NCBI GenBank assembly: GCA_964476155.1
Contig: CAYYYS010000001.1
Span: 240,836 to 304,835 of the forward strand
DNA from: JAHIYU01 sp964476155
Lineage (GTDB): Bacteria > Krumholzibacteriota > Krumholzibacteriia > LZORAL124-64-63
Length of the DNA stretch: 64,000 nucleotides
Direction: 5' to 3'
The notes under the pieces were generated by a model that worked only from the letters and a program-made list of their open reading frames with translations, did not search any database and was not told where the DNA came from. Below are positions 55,550-64,000 of the stretch, one piece after another. Position 1 is the stretch's first letter; every line of letters begins with the position of its first letter. A program made the position numbers and the translations under genes.

Positions 55550-56874
55550 CGGCGTCGAAAATCGGGCTCCGGCACGTCGCAGCCGATCGCCTGCAGTCGG
55601 GCCCGGGCCATGGCATAGAACTCGCGGGCCGACACGCGCGCGAATCCCAACTTCACATCGTCCAGTTTCTCTCCGTTCAAGAACCGCCAATGGTGCAACA
55701 GGGTGGGGACCCGCCCCCGGCTCTCGGTCTGGATCAGGCGCCGGTGACTGCTGCTCAGCGAGGTGGACGGCGCGTTGTTCTTGGCGGCGAAGCGGATCAG
55801 GTCGAGGATATCCTCTCCCGCGACCAGCGGGGCATCATTGCGCTCGAGCCAGAGTTCCTGGATGGTTTCGGCCAGGGCCAGATCGACACCCTTGCTGGTG
55901 AAGCGGGCCAAGTGCTTGTCGTACGTATCGAGGGCGTCCATGACGAAGGCGCCGAGCATGGCGTCGAAACCGTGTTCGGCGCCGATGCGGATCATGGCCA
56001 GATCGTCGCACACGCCCTCACCGACCCGACGGCGGAAATAGGCCTGATCGTATTGCGGATAACTCCACTCGCGCCCCTCATCGTCCGGCATGATCACGCC
56101 CAGCCGCTGCAGCTCGTCGATCGTCTCGTCGTCCCAGGGCTCGCGTCCGGTGTCGACGATACCGGTCAGGCGAAACCGTTCGCGATCCACGATACGGATT
56201 TCGCCCCCGCCCAGGACATAGGGCTTGCCCGCGAAGTCTCGCCCGTTCCAGGCGACGGTCATGCGACGATGGGCTTCGTCGTCCATGAAGCCGGCCAGGA
56301 CGAAACCGCGCAGGAAGTCGCGCGTGTCCACCTCGACGCCGCTCAGAAAACCGACGCCGAGCAGGGGGCCGTCGATGGTCTCCAGGCTCATCCGATCGGT
56401 ATCCAGACGGGCCAGGACGTGGTCGCGAACCGTTTCCACCAGCCGGGAGCGGCGCTCGCGCACCGCGTCGCCGCGCAGGTCCGGCCAGCTCTTTTCCAGT
56501 TCGGTCAACACACGTTCGAATGTGGCTTCGCGGAAGATCAGGGGCGACCCGAACTCGTCGGTGAACCAACCGTGACCGTTCTGGGCGCGACCCACCACCG
56601 ATTGGGGCAACAGCAGACTCAGCACATCGGCGGGCGCGTCGAAACGCTGGGCCATGAGGTAGGCGAAGTCGTCGTGGCAGAGCTTGTGGAAGAGATCCTC
56701 GTTGCCGCGGATGGTCAGATAATGCAGGGCGCGGCCCTGACGCTCGCGTCCGGAGCGTGAGCCCTTGCGTCGGTCGTCGTGGCGGTCGCCCTTGCGGCTG
56801 CCCAGACGGTCGAGGATGGCCAACACGCGCTCGGCGGCGCGGCGTGATTTGCGGAAGCGTCCCTTTTTACCCAT
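55546..56874 (-). CDS. hypothetical protein, 442 residues, unrecognised family
   Basis: The N-terminus is strongly basic (GKKGRFRKSRRAAERVL, then KGDRHDDRRKGSRSGRER), as in nucleic-acid-binding or ribosome-associated tails. The rest is a mixed alpha/beta protein without signal peptide or membrane segments. It includes VLSLLLPQSVVG, RRMTVAWNGRDFAGKPYVLGGGE (key part AWNGRDFAGKPY) and a long helical C-terminal half (IQELWLERNDAPLVAGEDILDLI). Codon use is like its neighbours, and the frame has no alternative. It is alone on the minus strand between the DUF2752 gene and a palindromic element. I cannot name a family. Confidence 0.75.
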   Translation of the reverse strand: MGKKGRFRKSRRAAERVLAILDRLGSRKGDRHDDRRKGSRSGRERQGRALHYLTIRGNEDLFHKLCHDDFAYLMAQRFDAPADVLSLLLPQSVVGRAQNGHGWFTDEFGSPLIFREATFERVLTELEKSWPDLRGDAVRERRSRLVETVRDHVLARLDTDRMSLETIDGPLLGVGFLSGVEVDTRDFLRGFVLAGFMDDEAHRRMTVAWNGRDFAGKPYVLGGGEIRIVDRERFRLTGIVDTGREPWDDETIDELQRLGVIMPDDEGREWSYPQYDQAYFRRRVGEGVCDDLAMIRIGAEHGFDAMLGAFVMDALDTYDKHLARFTSKGVDLALAETIQELWLERNDAPLVAGEDILDLIRFAAKNNAPSTSLSSSHRRLIQTESRGRVPTLLHHWRFLNGEKLDDVKLGFARVSAREFYAMARARLQAIGCDVPEPDFRRR

Positions 56875-56884
56875 GGGGCTATAC

Positions 56885-57068
56885 TAAGGGTCCGCGCAGG
56901 AATAACTACCTATTTTCGCGCCCAGATTTGGGTTGGCTTCGGTTCGGATGATTGAGCTAAACCGCAGGCGTAGCTATGCTACGTCGATGATTTCGTGATT
57001 GAGTCCGGGCCGAAGACGACCCGAAGATGGGATGCGAAAGTGGGTAGTTATTCCTGCACGGACCCTTA
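56885..57068. repeat. 184-bp palindromic element
   Basis: The outer 26 bases (56885-56910 and 57043-57068) are inverted copies with one mismatch; parts are TAAGGGTCCG and GCAGGAATAACTACC. The symmetry continues with TTTCGC, GGCTTCGG/CCGAAG-type and TTGAG segments at lower identity. The centre holds a hairpin CGTAGC-TAT-GCTACG (about 56969-56983). No reading frame fits. It occupies the gap between the hypothetical gene and the acyl-CoA dehydrogenase cluster. Structure and size suggest a non-autonomous palindromic mobile element, with a related solitary end at 36053-36077. Confidence 0.8.
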
Positions 57069-57105
57069 CCCCGCGGCGGGCGACTCGATAGGATGATATT
57101 GCGGA

Positions 57106-58251
57106 TCAGCCCAACTCCTTGATCACGTGACGGGCGACAACCAGGCGCTGGATCTCACTGGCGCCCTCGTAGATCCGGGTCACACGCACGTCGCGATAGT
57201 AGCGCTCCACGTCGTATTCCCTCATGTAACCGTAGCCGCCGTGGATCTGCAGCGCTTCGTCGGCGGCGAAGCTGGCGGCCTCGGTGGCCAGTAGCTTGGC
57301 CATGGCCGCTTCCTTGGTGAACGGCACGCCGGCATCCTTGAGCGTCGCGGCGTGCATGGCGGTCAGGCGCGCCGCATGCAATTGCGTAGCCATGTCGGCG
57401 ATCTTGTTGCGGATCACGTCGAGATTCCAGAGACGCTTGCCGAAGGCTTCCCGCTGTCCGGCGTAGCGTACCGCCGCCTCGAGACAGGCGCGGCCGATGC
57501 CCAGGGCCTGGAAGGCGATGCCGATCCGGCCGCCGTCGAGCGCCTTCATGGCGATCTTGAAACCGTCCCCCTCCTGTCCGAGGAGATGGGTCGCGGGTAT
57601 GCGGGTGTCTTCCAGGTCGATCACCACGGTGTCGCTGGCGCGCAGACCCATCTTGTCTTCCTTCTTGCCGATGCTCAGGCCCGGCGTGTCACGATCGACC
57701 AGGAAGGCGTGCATGTCGTCGTAGCCGGAGGTGCCGGGGGTCCGGGCCAGCACCATGAAGAACTGGGCGCGCGAGCCGTTGGTGACGAAGATCTTCGAAC
57801 CGTCGAGCACGTAGTCGTCGCCGTCGCGCCGGGCGGTGGACGAGAGCGCCACGGCATCGCTGCCGGCATTGGGCTCGGTCACACAGAAGGCCGCGATCTC
57901 GCCCGCGGCCATGCGCGGCAGGATCGCCGCCTTGATCGCCTCGTCGCCGAACATGGCTAGGGGGTAGCTGCCCACGCTGTTGTGGACGCAGATCATGACC
58001 GCTACGCCGGCGCTGGCCGCCGAGATCTCTTCGACGACCAGGCCGTAGGTCACGGTGTCCACGCCGAGTCCGCCGTACCGTTCCGGAAAGGACAGACCGA
58101 AGAAGCCGTTGGCCTTCATTTTATCGATCAGGTCGTCGGGCATGGTGCTGTCATGGTCCATCTGCTCGGCGATGGGTGCGATCTCCTTGGCCGCGAAGTC
58201 GCGGACCATGTCGCGGAACATCTTCTGTTGCTCGGTCAGTCCGAAATCCAT
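57106..58251 (-). CDS. acyl-CoA dehydrogenase 1
   Basis: The 381-residue FAD enzyme introduces the 2,3 double bond in acyl-CoA. Marks are FCVTEPNAGSDA and FVTNGSRAQFFMVLA in the FAD region, and catalytic-loop RIYEGASEIQRLVVARHV with the base Glu in YEG. The ATG at 58251 follows AAGGG at 6 bases. It is last in a minus-strand beta-oxidation run. Chain-length preference is not readable; short- or branched-chain is usual for this layout. Confidence 0.93.
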   Translation of the reverse strand: MDFGLTEQQKMFRDMVRDFAAKEIAPIAEQMDHDSTMPDDLIDKMKANGFFGLSFPERYGGLGVDTVTYGLVVEEISAASAGVAVMICVHNSVGSYPLAMFGDEAIKAAILPRMAAGEIAAFCVTEPNAGSDAVALSSTARRDGDDYVLDGSKIFVTNGSRAQFFMVLARTPGTSGYDDMHAFLVDRDTPGLSIGKKEDKMGLRASDTVVIDLEDTRIPATHLLGQEGDGFKIAMKALDGGRIGIAFQALGIGRACLEAAVRYAGQREAFGKRLWNLDVIRNKIADMATQLHAARLTAMHAATLKDAGVPFTKEAAMAKLLATEAASFAADEALQIHGGYGYMREYDVERYYRDVRVTRIYEGASEIQRLVVARHVIKELG

Positions 58252-58315
58252 CGTCATCCCTTCATCACGACGCCGGACGCGGGTGCGCCCGGCGTCCGAC
58301 ATGTCTCCAACCGTG

Positions 58316-59455
58316 TCACCGCAGCCGATGACCGCTGATCACCATCCGTTGCGCCTCGCTCGTCCCCTCGTAGATCGACGTGATCCGCGCATCGCGGAAA
58401 TTGCGCTCCACGGGGAACTCCTTGCTGTAACCGTTACCGCCGAAGACCTGCACCGCCTCGTTGGCGATCCAGTTGGCCGCCTCGCTGGCGAAGAGTTTGG
58501 CCATGGCTGATTCCTCGGAATAGCGCACGCCCTGGTCCTTGAGGTTGGCCGCCCGCAACGTCAGCAGCCTGGCCGCTTCGTAGCGGGTCGCCATGTCGGC
58601 GATCTTCCACTGGATCGCCTGGAACTTGGCGATGGGCCGACCGAACTGTTCGCGCTGCTTGGCGTACTCGATCGACGACTCGAGGGCCGCCTTGGCGATC
58701 CCCAGGGCCTGCGACGCGATACCGATCCGTCCGCCGTCGAGGGTCGACATGGCCACCTTGAAGCCGGCGCCGTCGGGGCCGAGCTGCTGATCGGCGGGGA
58801 TGCGCACGTTGTCCAGTGCGAGCTGGGCGGTGTCCGAAGCGCGGATACCCAGCTTCTTCTCCTTGCTGACCACGGCGAAGCCTTCACGATCAGTCTCCAC
58901 GATGAACGCCAGAATGCCTTTGTACTTCAACTCGGGATCGGTCTGCGCGAACACGATGAGCGTGTCGGCATTGGCGCCGTTGGTGATGAAGTTCTTCATC
59001 CCGTTCAGGACCCACTCATCACCGTCACGCTTCGCGCGGGTCATCTGATTGGCCGCATCGGTGCCGGCGTCGGGCTCGCTGAGACAGTAGGCGCCCAGCT
59101 TCTCCCCTCGCGCCAACGGAGCGAGAAACTTCATCTTCTGCTCTTCGGTCCCGTAGGTCTCCAGCGGCCAACACACCAGGGAGTTGTTCACCGACATGAC
59201 CACACCGGTCGACGCGCAGGCCGCCGAGATTTCCTCCATGGCCAGCACATAGCTGACCATGTCGAGACCGGCGCCGCCGTATTGCTCCGGCACGTTGATG
59301 CCCATGAAGCCCAGTTCGCCCAGCTTCTTCACCGCCTCGGCGGGGAACGTCTCGTTCCGGTCCCACTCGGCCGCGTAAGGCGCCAGTTCCTTCTGGGCGA
59401 AGTCGCGCGCCGCGTCGCGGATCATGCGTTGCTGTTCGGTCAATTGGAAATCCAA
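58316..59455 (-). CDS. acyl-CoA dehydrogenase 2
   Basis: This 379-residue paralogue has AYCLSEPDAGTDA, FITNGANADTLIVFAQT and SIYEGTSEAQRMVI; the SEAQR end differs from the usual SEIQR. It starts at TTG behind GGAGG. It lies 12 bases after the hydroxyacyl-CoA dehydrogenase and 64 before dehydrogenase 1. Probably the butyryl/short-chain enzyme, by its place next to the 3-hydroxybutyryl-CoA dehydrogenase. Confidence 0.93.
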   Translation of the reverse strand: MDFQLTEQQRMIRDAARDFAQKELAPYAAEWDRNETFPAEAVKKLGELGFMGINVPEQYGGAGLDMVSYVLAMEEISAACASTGVVMSVNNSLVCWPLETYGTEEQKMKFLAPLARGEKLGAYCLSEPDAGTDAANQMTRAKRDGDEWVLNGMKNFITNGANADTLIVFAQTDPELKYKGILAFIVETDREGFAVVSKEKKLGIRASDTAQLALDNVRIPADQQLGPDGAGFKVAMSTLDGGRIGIASQALGIAKAALESSIEYAKQREQFGRPIAKFQAIQWKIADMATRYEAARLLTLRAANLKDQGVRYSEESAMAKLFASEAANWIANEAVQVFGGNGYSKEFPVERNFRDARITSIYEGTSEAQRMVISGHRLR

Positions 59456-59467
59456 GTCCGACCTCCG

Positions 59468-60310
59468 TCAGCTGTAGTCGTAAAAACCCATACCGCTCTT
59501 GCGTCCGAGATGGCCGGCGTCGACCATTCTGCGGAGAAGCGGACAGGGGCGGTACTTGCTGTCGCCGAAGCCCTCGTAGAGGACCTCCATGATGTCCAGG
59601 CAGATGTCCAGACCGATAAAGTCGGCCAGGGCCAGCGGTCCCATGGGATGAGCCATGCCCAGCTTCATGACCGTATCGATGGCGTCCTTGTCCGCCACAC
59701 CCTCCATGAGGCAGTAGACGGCCTCGTTGATCATGGGCATCAGGATGCGGTTGGCGATGAAGCCCGGATAGTCCTGGACCGTCACGGGCACCTTGCCCAG
59801 GTCCTTGCTGATCTGCAGGATTTTCGCGAGAACCTCAGGGTCGGTCGCCTGGCCGGTGATCACTTCGATCAGCTTCATCATGGGCACCGGATTCATGAAG
59901 TGCATGCCGATGCACTTCTCCGGCCGCTTCGTGCAGGCCGCGATCTTGGTGATGGAAATGCTCGACGTATTCGACGCGAGGATGGCGTCCGGTCCGCAGA
60001 CCTCGTCCAGCTTCTCGAAGATGGCTTTCTTGACCTCGAAGCTCTCAAAGACCGCCTCGATGGCCAGGTCGGCGTCGGCCGCGGCGTCAAGCGACTCGGC
60101 GGTGCTGATGCGACCCAGCGTGGCGACCTTGTCGTCCTCGGAAATCTTCTCCTTCTTGACCATCCGGCTGAGATTCTTGTCGATCGTGGCCACGGCCTTT
60201 TCCAGCACGTCGGCGTTCAGATCGATCAAGGTCACGTCGTGCCCGTTCTGGGCGCATACGTGCACGATGCCGTTGCCCATGGTCCCGCCGCCAACGACTG
60301 CCACCTTCAT
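59468..60310 (-). CDS. hbd: 3-hydroxybutyryl-CoA dehydrogenase
   Basis: The 280-residue NAD-dependent enzyme oxidises 3-hydroxyacyl-CoA. It has the Rossmann motif VAVVGGGTMGNGI, SSISITKIAA, and the catalytic GMHFMNPVPMMKLIEV with His and Asn. Its C-terminal domain ends SGMGFYDYS. The ATG at 60310 lies 6 bases after GGAGG; the one at 60316 abuts it and is unlikely. Stereospecificity is for the L form by family. Confidence 0.95.
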   Translation of the reverse strand: MKVAVVGGGTMGNGIVHVCAQNGHDVTLIDLNADVLEKAVATIDKNLSRMVKKEKISEDDKVATLGRISTAESLDAAADADLAIEAVFESFEVKKAIFEKLDEVCGPDAILASNTSSISITKIAACTKRPEKCIGMHFMNPVPMMKLIEVITGQATDPEVLAKILQISKDLGKVPVTVQDYPGFIANRILMPMINEAVYCLMEGVADKDAIDTVMKLGMAHPMGPLALADFIGLDICLDIMEVLYEGFGDSKYRPCPLLRRMVDAGHLGRKSGMGFYDYS

Positions 60311-60363
60311 GTCCATCCTCCATTCTTACGTGTATCCGGCTGTTTCCGCGTCACTTGCAAGAT

Positions 60364-61551
60364 CTATGGTCGACTGATGGCCATGGCCACGGCGTCGCCG
60401 CCCCCCAGGCACAGAGCCACCAGGCCGTCGTTGACGCCCCGGTCCTCCATGGCATGGATCAAGGTCACCAGGCAGCGTGTGCCCGAAGCGCCGATGGGAT
60501 GACCCAGGGCGATGGCGCCGCCGTTCACGTTCACCTTTTCGGGCGCCAACTCGAGCTGATCGGCCACCGCGACCGCCTGGGCCGCGAACGCCTCGTTCAG
60601 CTCGTAGAGTCCGTAGTCGTCCTTGGTCTTGCCGGCCTTGGCCCAGACATTCTTCACCGCGCCGACCGGCGCCATCATCACCCACTCGGGGTCGACCGCG
60701 CCGGTACCGTAGGCTTCGATGACGGCCATGACCGTCAGGCCGTTGTCACGGGCGAAGGATTCGCTGCACACCAGCACCACCGCCGCGCCGTCGTTGATGG
60801 TCGAGGCGTTGCCGGGCGTGACCGTGCCGCCGTCGCGCTTGAAGGCGGGGCGCAAGCGGCCCAGCTTCTCGGCCGTGGTGCCGGCGCGCGGTCCCTCGTC
60901 CGTGTCGATCACCACGGGATCGCCCTTGCGCTGGGGGATCTCGACGGGAACGATCTCGGCCTTGAACTTGCCGTCGGCGATGGCGGCCGCGGCCTTGTTC
61001 TGGCTGTCGGCGGCGTACGCGTCCTGCTGCTCGCGGGACACGGTGTACTTCTCGACGACCAGTTCGGCGGTCATGCCCATGTGGTAATCGTTGTATACGT
61101 CCCATAGTCCGTCGTGGACCATCAGGTCGGTGACCTGGCGATGGCCGAGCCGCATGCCGTCGCGGCCGTCGAACAGGGCGTAGGGAATGCGGCTCATGTT
61201 CTCCATGCCGCCGGCCACGGCGCAGTGGATGTCACCCGCCTTGATGGCCTGGGCCGCCGCCATGACCGTCCGCAGCCCCGAGCCACAGACCTTGTTCAGG
61301 GTGTAGGCACTGACGCTGCTGGGGATGCCGGCAAAGATGGCGGCCTGGCGCGCCGGGTTCTGACCCAACCCCGCCTGGACCACGCTGCCCATGATGACCT
61401 CGTCGATCTTGGCCGGGTTCACGCCCGTGCTTTCGAGCAGACCCTTGATGGCCGCGGCGCCCAACTGGGTCGTCTTGACCGATTTCAATCCGCCCTGAAA
61501 CTTGCCGATGGGCGTGCGGACGGCTCCGACGATGACGACTCTCTCACTCAT
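60364..61551 (-). CDS. acetyl-CoA acetyltransferase (thiolase)
   Basis: The 395-residue enzyme cleaves or forms acetoacetyl-CoA. The nucleophile Cys is in LNKVCGSGLRTVM, the base His in GGAIALGHPIGASGTR and the second Cys in VALCLGGGDAVAM. AAAGG lies before the ATG at 61551. It is 53 bases upstream of the hydroxyacyl-CoA dehydrogenase and completes the pathway with the crotonase at 35 kb. Confidence 0.96.
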   Translation of the reverse strand: MSERVVIVGAVRTPIGKFQGGLKSVKTTQLGAAAIKGLLESTGVNPAKIDEVIMGSVVQAGLGQNPARQAAIFAGIPSSVSAYTLNKVCGSGLRTVMAAAQAIKAGDIHCAVAGGMENMSRIPYALFDGRDGMRLGHRQVTDLMVHDGLWDVYNDYHMGMTAELVVEKYTVSREQQDAYAADSQNKAAAAIADGKFKAEIVPVEIPQRKGDPVVIDTDEGPRAGTTAEKLGRLRPAFKRDGGTVTPGNASTINDGAAVVLVCSESFARDNGLTVMAVIEAYGTGAVDPEWVMMAPVGAVKNVWAKAGKTKDDYGLYELNEAFAAQAVAVADQLELAPEKVNVNGGAIALGHPIGASGTRCLVTLIHAMEDRGVNDGLVALCLGGGDAVAMAISRP

Positions 61552-61583
61552 GAAACGGCCTTTCGCTTCGTGTCAATTCTCGG

Positions 61584-62723
61584 TCAACCTTCAAGAACAT
61601 TGCGGGCGATGACCATGCGCTGAATCTCGCTGGTCCCCTCCCCGATCGTGCACAGTTTGGCGTCCCGGTACATGCGTTCCACCGGATATTCGCGACAGAA
61701 CCCGTAGCCGCCCAGGACCTGGATGGCGTCGTAGGTGACCTTCATGGCCATCTCGCTGGCAAAAAGCTTGGCCTTGGCCGACATGTCACCGAAGGGCTCG
61801 TGAGCGTCCTCGAGGCGACAGGCCTCGAAGATGAGTAGTTTCGCCGCGTCGATCTGGGTGCTCATGTCCGCCAGCATGAACCCCACGGCCTGCTGCCTGG
61901 CGATGGGCTTGCCGAACTGGATGCGCTCCTTGGCGTAATCGCGGGCCACGGCAAAGGCGCCCTCGGCGATGCCCAGCGCCAGCGCGGCGATGGAGATGCG
62001 GCCGCCGTCCAGCGTTTCGAGGAAGTAACGGAAACCCGCGCCCTCCTCGCCCAGCAGGGCGTCGGCGGGCAGGCGCACGTTGTCCATGACCAGGGGCGCC
62101 GTGTCCGAGGCGCGCATGCCCAGCTTGTCTTCCTTCTTTTCCACGGTGAAGCCCGGAGCGTCGGTTGGCACGATGAAGGCGGAAATGCCCTGGCCGACTG
62201 AGACGTCCGGGTTGGTGACGGCGGTGATCACCAGCGCGCCCGCGTAGTGGGCGTTGGTGATCCACTGCTTGGTGCCGTTGAGAACCCATTCGTCGCCGTC
62301 GCGCACGGCGGTGGACTGGGTGCCGCCCGCGTCGCTGCCGGCTGCGGCCTCGGTCAGACCGAACGAGAGCAGGAATTCGCCCTGGCAGGCCGGCTTGAGC
62401 CAACGCTCTTTTTGCTCGGGCGTGCCGTACTTCCAGATGGGCCAGCAGCCCAGGCTGTTGTGGGCGGCGACGGTCAGGCCATGGCTGCCGCATACCTTGG
62501 CCAGTTCCGCGACTACCAGCGCGTAGGAGACGGTGTCCATGTGCGTGCCCCCGTCTTCGGTCGGCACGGTCAGGCCCATCAGGCCGAGTTGTCCCATCTC
62601 CTTGACGGTGGCCTCGGGAAACTCGCCGGTCTCGTCGATCGCCGCCGCGATGGGCGCGAGCTTGCTGCGCGCGAAATCGCGGGTCATGCCCCGGATCATC
62701 TTCTGGTTTTCGTTCAGGACCAT
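61584..62723 (-). CDS. acyl-CoA dehydrogenase 3
   Basis: A third, 379-residue dehydrogenase with FGLTEAAAGSDA, WITNAHYAGALVITAVTN and TIGEGTSEIQRMVIARNV; here the catalytic segment reads GEG rather than YEG. The ATG at 62723 follows CGGAGG. First gene of the cluster; the 242 bases upstream (62724-62965) hold only its presumed promoter, with no clear boxes. Three paralogues suggest separate acyl substrates. Confidence 0.93.
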   Translation of the reverse strand: MVLNENQKMIRGMTRDFARSKLAPIAAAIDETGEFPEATVKEMGQLGLMGLTVPTEDGGTHMDTVSYALVVAELAKVCGSHGLTVAAHNSLGCWPIWKYGTPEQKERWLKPACQGEFLLSFGLTEAAAGSDAGGTQSTAVRDGDEWVLNGTKQWITNAHYAGALVITAVTNPDVSVGQGISAFIVPTDAPGFTVEKKEDKLGMRASDTAPLVMDNVRLPADALLGEEGAGFRYFLETLDGGRISIAALALGIAEGAFAVARDYAKERIQFGKPIARQQAVGFMLADMSTQIDAAKLLIFEACRLEDAHEPFGDMSAKAKLFASEMAMKVTYDAIQVLGGYGFCREYPVERMYRDAKLCTIGEGTSEIQRMVIARNVLEG

Positions 62724-62965
62724 CGTTCCTCCGCATGTGGACGGGCGGACCCGCCAAAGGGCTGAATGAGGGATGACAAAAAGGGATGTGAGGGATCCCC
62801 GGCAGAGCAGCGGGAAACGGCCCCCACGAAGGCGAGGAGAATATCGCAACCGATTCGTATTGTGAAGGAATTTCTGCCCGCATAAGCAATTGTGACACCG
62901 ATATAAGGGAACGGGCGCCCCGGTCGGAGCGCCCGGATACAGGACATATTTACGCCGGTTCAACC

Positions 62966-63622
62966 TTAATGGTAGTCGGTCTTGACCGCCCCCCAGCTGC
63001 TGTGCTCGGACGCCACGAGTCCCTCACACACATTGACCTCCCCCGGTGTCGGCGGGCAGCCCGTGCCCATCGGTTCCTGGCTGCCGCCGTAGGGGTTCAG
63101 TCCGTCGCAGAGCACCCACTCGTTTTCGGGCAGGAAGCGGGACAGCGTGCGGTCGTCGACGCCCGCGTGGCTGGGATAGATCAGGGCGTCTACCAGAGTG
63201 GCGCCGGCTTCCATCGGGTGGCCCAAATAGAGCTCCAACATGTCGCCGGCGTTGTTGAGACTCAGTCCCGTGGCCGACAGGCCCTGTTCCGCCTGCCAGA
63301 TTACCGCGTCGCTGCCGTGGAAGAGTGCGGTCTCTCCGTCCGCGAGCAGGCCCGAGAACCCGATCTGGGGGCTGTCGCCCAGGGCGTCGCGTAGGTAGTA
63401 GTCGGCCAGGTCCACGACTCCGGGGCCGGTGTTGATGATCTCCACCCATTCGTCACCGCGGCTGCTTATCTCGCCGTCGTCATCCCAGTCTGTGGCGGGG
63501 TCGGGCAGGACTTCGGAGATGAGGACGGCGGCGCCGGCCGTGGTGATCAGGTCGGCCAGGGTCGGCATTGCGAATTGGCTCATGATCATAATAAAGACTA
63601 GTCGCAAGAGCTTCGAAGACAT
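62966..63622 (-). CDS. secreted lamin-tail domain protein with SWG C-terminal tail
   Basis: The 218-residue product has a signal peptide (LLRLVFIMIMSQFAMPTLA) and a lamin-tail domain (about residues 30-165): VLISEVLPDP, GDEWVEIINTGPGVVDLADYYLRD and later TLVDALIYPS. A Cys-containing linker (LCDGLNPYGG ... GTGCPPTPGEVNVC) follows. It ends SSWGAVKTDYH, like the temptin-like protein at 21266-21694 (SWGELKAMFDNR). Lamin-tail domains in bacteria are common in secreted or surface proteins; role unknown. Confidence 0.8.
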   Translation of the reverse strand: MSSKLLRLVFIMIMSQFAMPTLADLITTAGAAVLISEVLPDPATDWDDDGEISSRGDEWVEIINTGPGVVDLADYYLRDALGDSPQIGFSGLLADGETALFHGSDAVIWQAEQGLSATGLSLNNAGDMLELYLGHPMEAGATLVDALIYPSHAGVDDRTLSRFLPENEWVLCDGLNPYGGSQEPMGTGCPPTPGEVNVCEGLVASEHSSWGAVKTDYH

Positions 63623-64000
63623 GTCGTGTCCAGTTCCGGGAGGAGGTTCAGTGAAGCGAATGCGCCGCCTCTAGCATTGGATGTACCAGGTTATAAAAAG
63701 ATGCGTAGGGACGGCTGGAGTGATCAGAGGGCTGATTGACGAGTTGAGGCATCCAGAGTTCCGTCACCCGCCGGAAACGTCGCGCTCCTGATACGTTCAC
63801 GACAGGATCCACCTTAAAACAACCTGCCCCTTTCCAAAACCCATCTGGCCAACATTTCATAGAGCATGAAGCCATGGCGGCTCGTCAGTTCATGGCGATG
63901 AGCCAGCACCAGTCATGATCATCGATCACTCTTGTCCTAAACAAATCCTAAATTGAGCGATTCCCCCTGTCCCGCCGCGTCCACTCCGATCCCGCCGGCA
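63623..64000. other. no gene recognised at right window edge
   Basis: A minus-strand frame at 63648-63875 (75 codons) has no ribosome site, no family resemblance and odd composition. An imperfect tandem CCTAAACAAATCCTAAAT occurs near 63934-63952. The stretch may hold the promoter of the lamin-tail gene; I see no further feature. Confidence 0.4.

Noticed and set aside
63648..63875. 75-codon minus-strand frame upstream of the lamin-tail gene
   Set aside because: No ribosome site, no resemblance, and no conserved pattern; not strong enough to call a gene.

Overview
The window is one continuous stretch of GC-rich chromosome from a Gram-negative heterotroph. Evidence for the envelope type is an ExbB/ExbD/TonB set, several signal-peptide beta-barrel proteins, lipoboxes, and a secreted protein with a C-terminal FlgD-like/type IX-style sorting domain. 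That domain, the free-standing BCCP of the carboxylase, a ferredoxin-linked 2-oxoacid oxidoreductase with fused subunits and the repeat-rich lipoproteins suggest a lineage near the FCB superphylum (for example Krumholzibacteriota or Eisenbacteria). This placement is inference only; there is no rRNA here to confirm it.

Layout. 1-5.8 kb: a truncated lipoprotein, exbD-exbB-tonB, murB and an outer-membrane barrel. 5.8-9.8 kb: comM, a degraded group II intron lying directly behind a terminator, a 53-residue histone-fold protein too short for ordinary gene finders, an M20 dipeptidase and tRNA-Glu. 9.9-19.7 kb: a porin-symporter pair, an S1-domain protein, nadA-cysteine desulfurase, a beta-propeller-like lipoprotein and an exported oligopeptidase F. 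19.7-28.4 kb: tRNA-Lys, purA, a temptin-like CxxCH protein, and the protein-quality block tRNA-Leu-tig-clpP-clpX-lon-engB. 28.4-36 kb: an NtrC-type regulator, CoA-transferase, alanine dehydrogenase, a three-gene 2-oxoacid:ferredoxin oxidoreductase and a crotonase. 36-44.5 kb: a secreted FlgD-domain protein, a three-part acyl-CoA (probably propionyl-CoA) carboxylase, two tandem barrel paralogues, an M29 aminopeptidase and methylmalonyl-CoA epimerase. 44.5-57 kb: a three-gene ABC-2 exporter, xseA-xseB, MATE, leucyl aminopeptidase, a dicarboxylate-type symporter and small membrane proteins, with two large palindromic elements. 57-63.6 kb: a beta-oxidation cluster (three acyl-CoA dehydrogenases, 3-hydroxyacyl-CoA dehydrogenase, thiolase) and a lamin-tail secreted protein.

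Together the genes describe an organism living on peptides, amino acids and short or branched acyl chains. Peptides would be cut by the exported PepF and by the M20, M29 and M17 enzymes; amino and keto acids oxidised by Ald and the ferredoxin oxidoreductase; acyl-CoAs passed through dehydrogenases, crotonase, hydroxyacyl dehydrogenase and thiolase; and propionyl-CoA returned to the TCA cycle through the carboxylase and epimerase.

The most unusual items are the bacterial histone-fold gene with its own promoter and terminator, the group II intron remnant next to it, two long palindromic repeat elements (about 164 and 184 bp) with a possible solitary end of the second, and a shared C-terminal SWGxxK motif on two unrelated secreted proteins.
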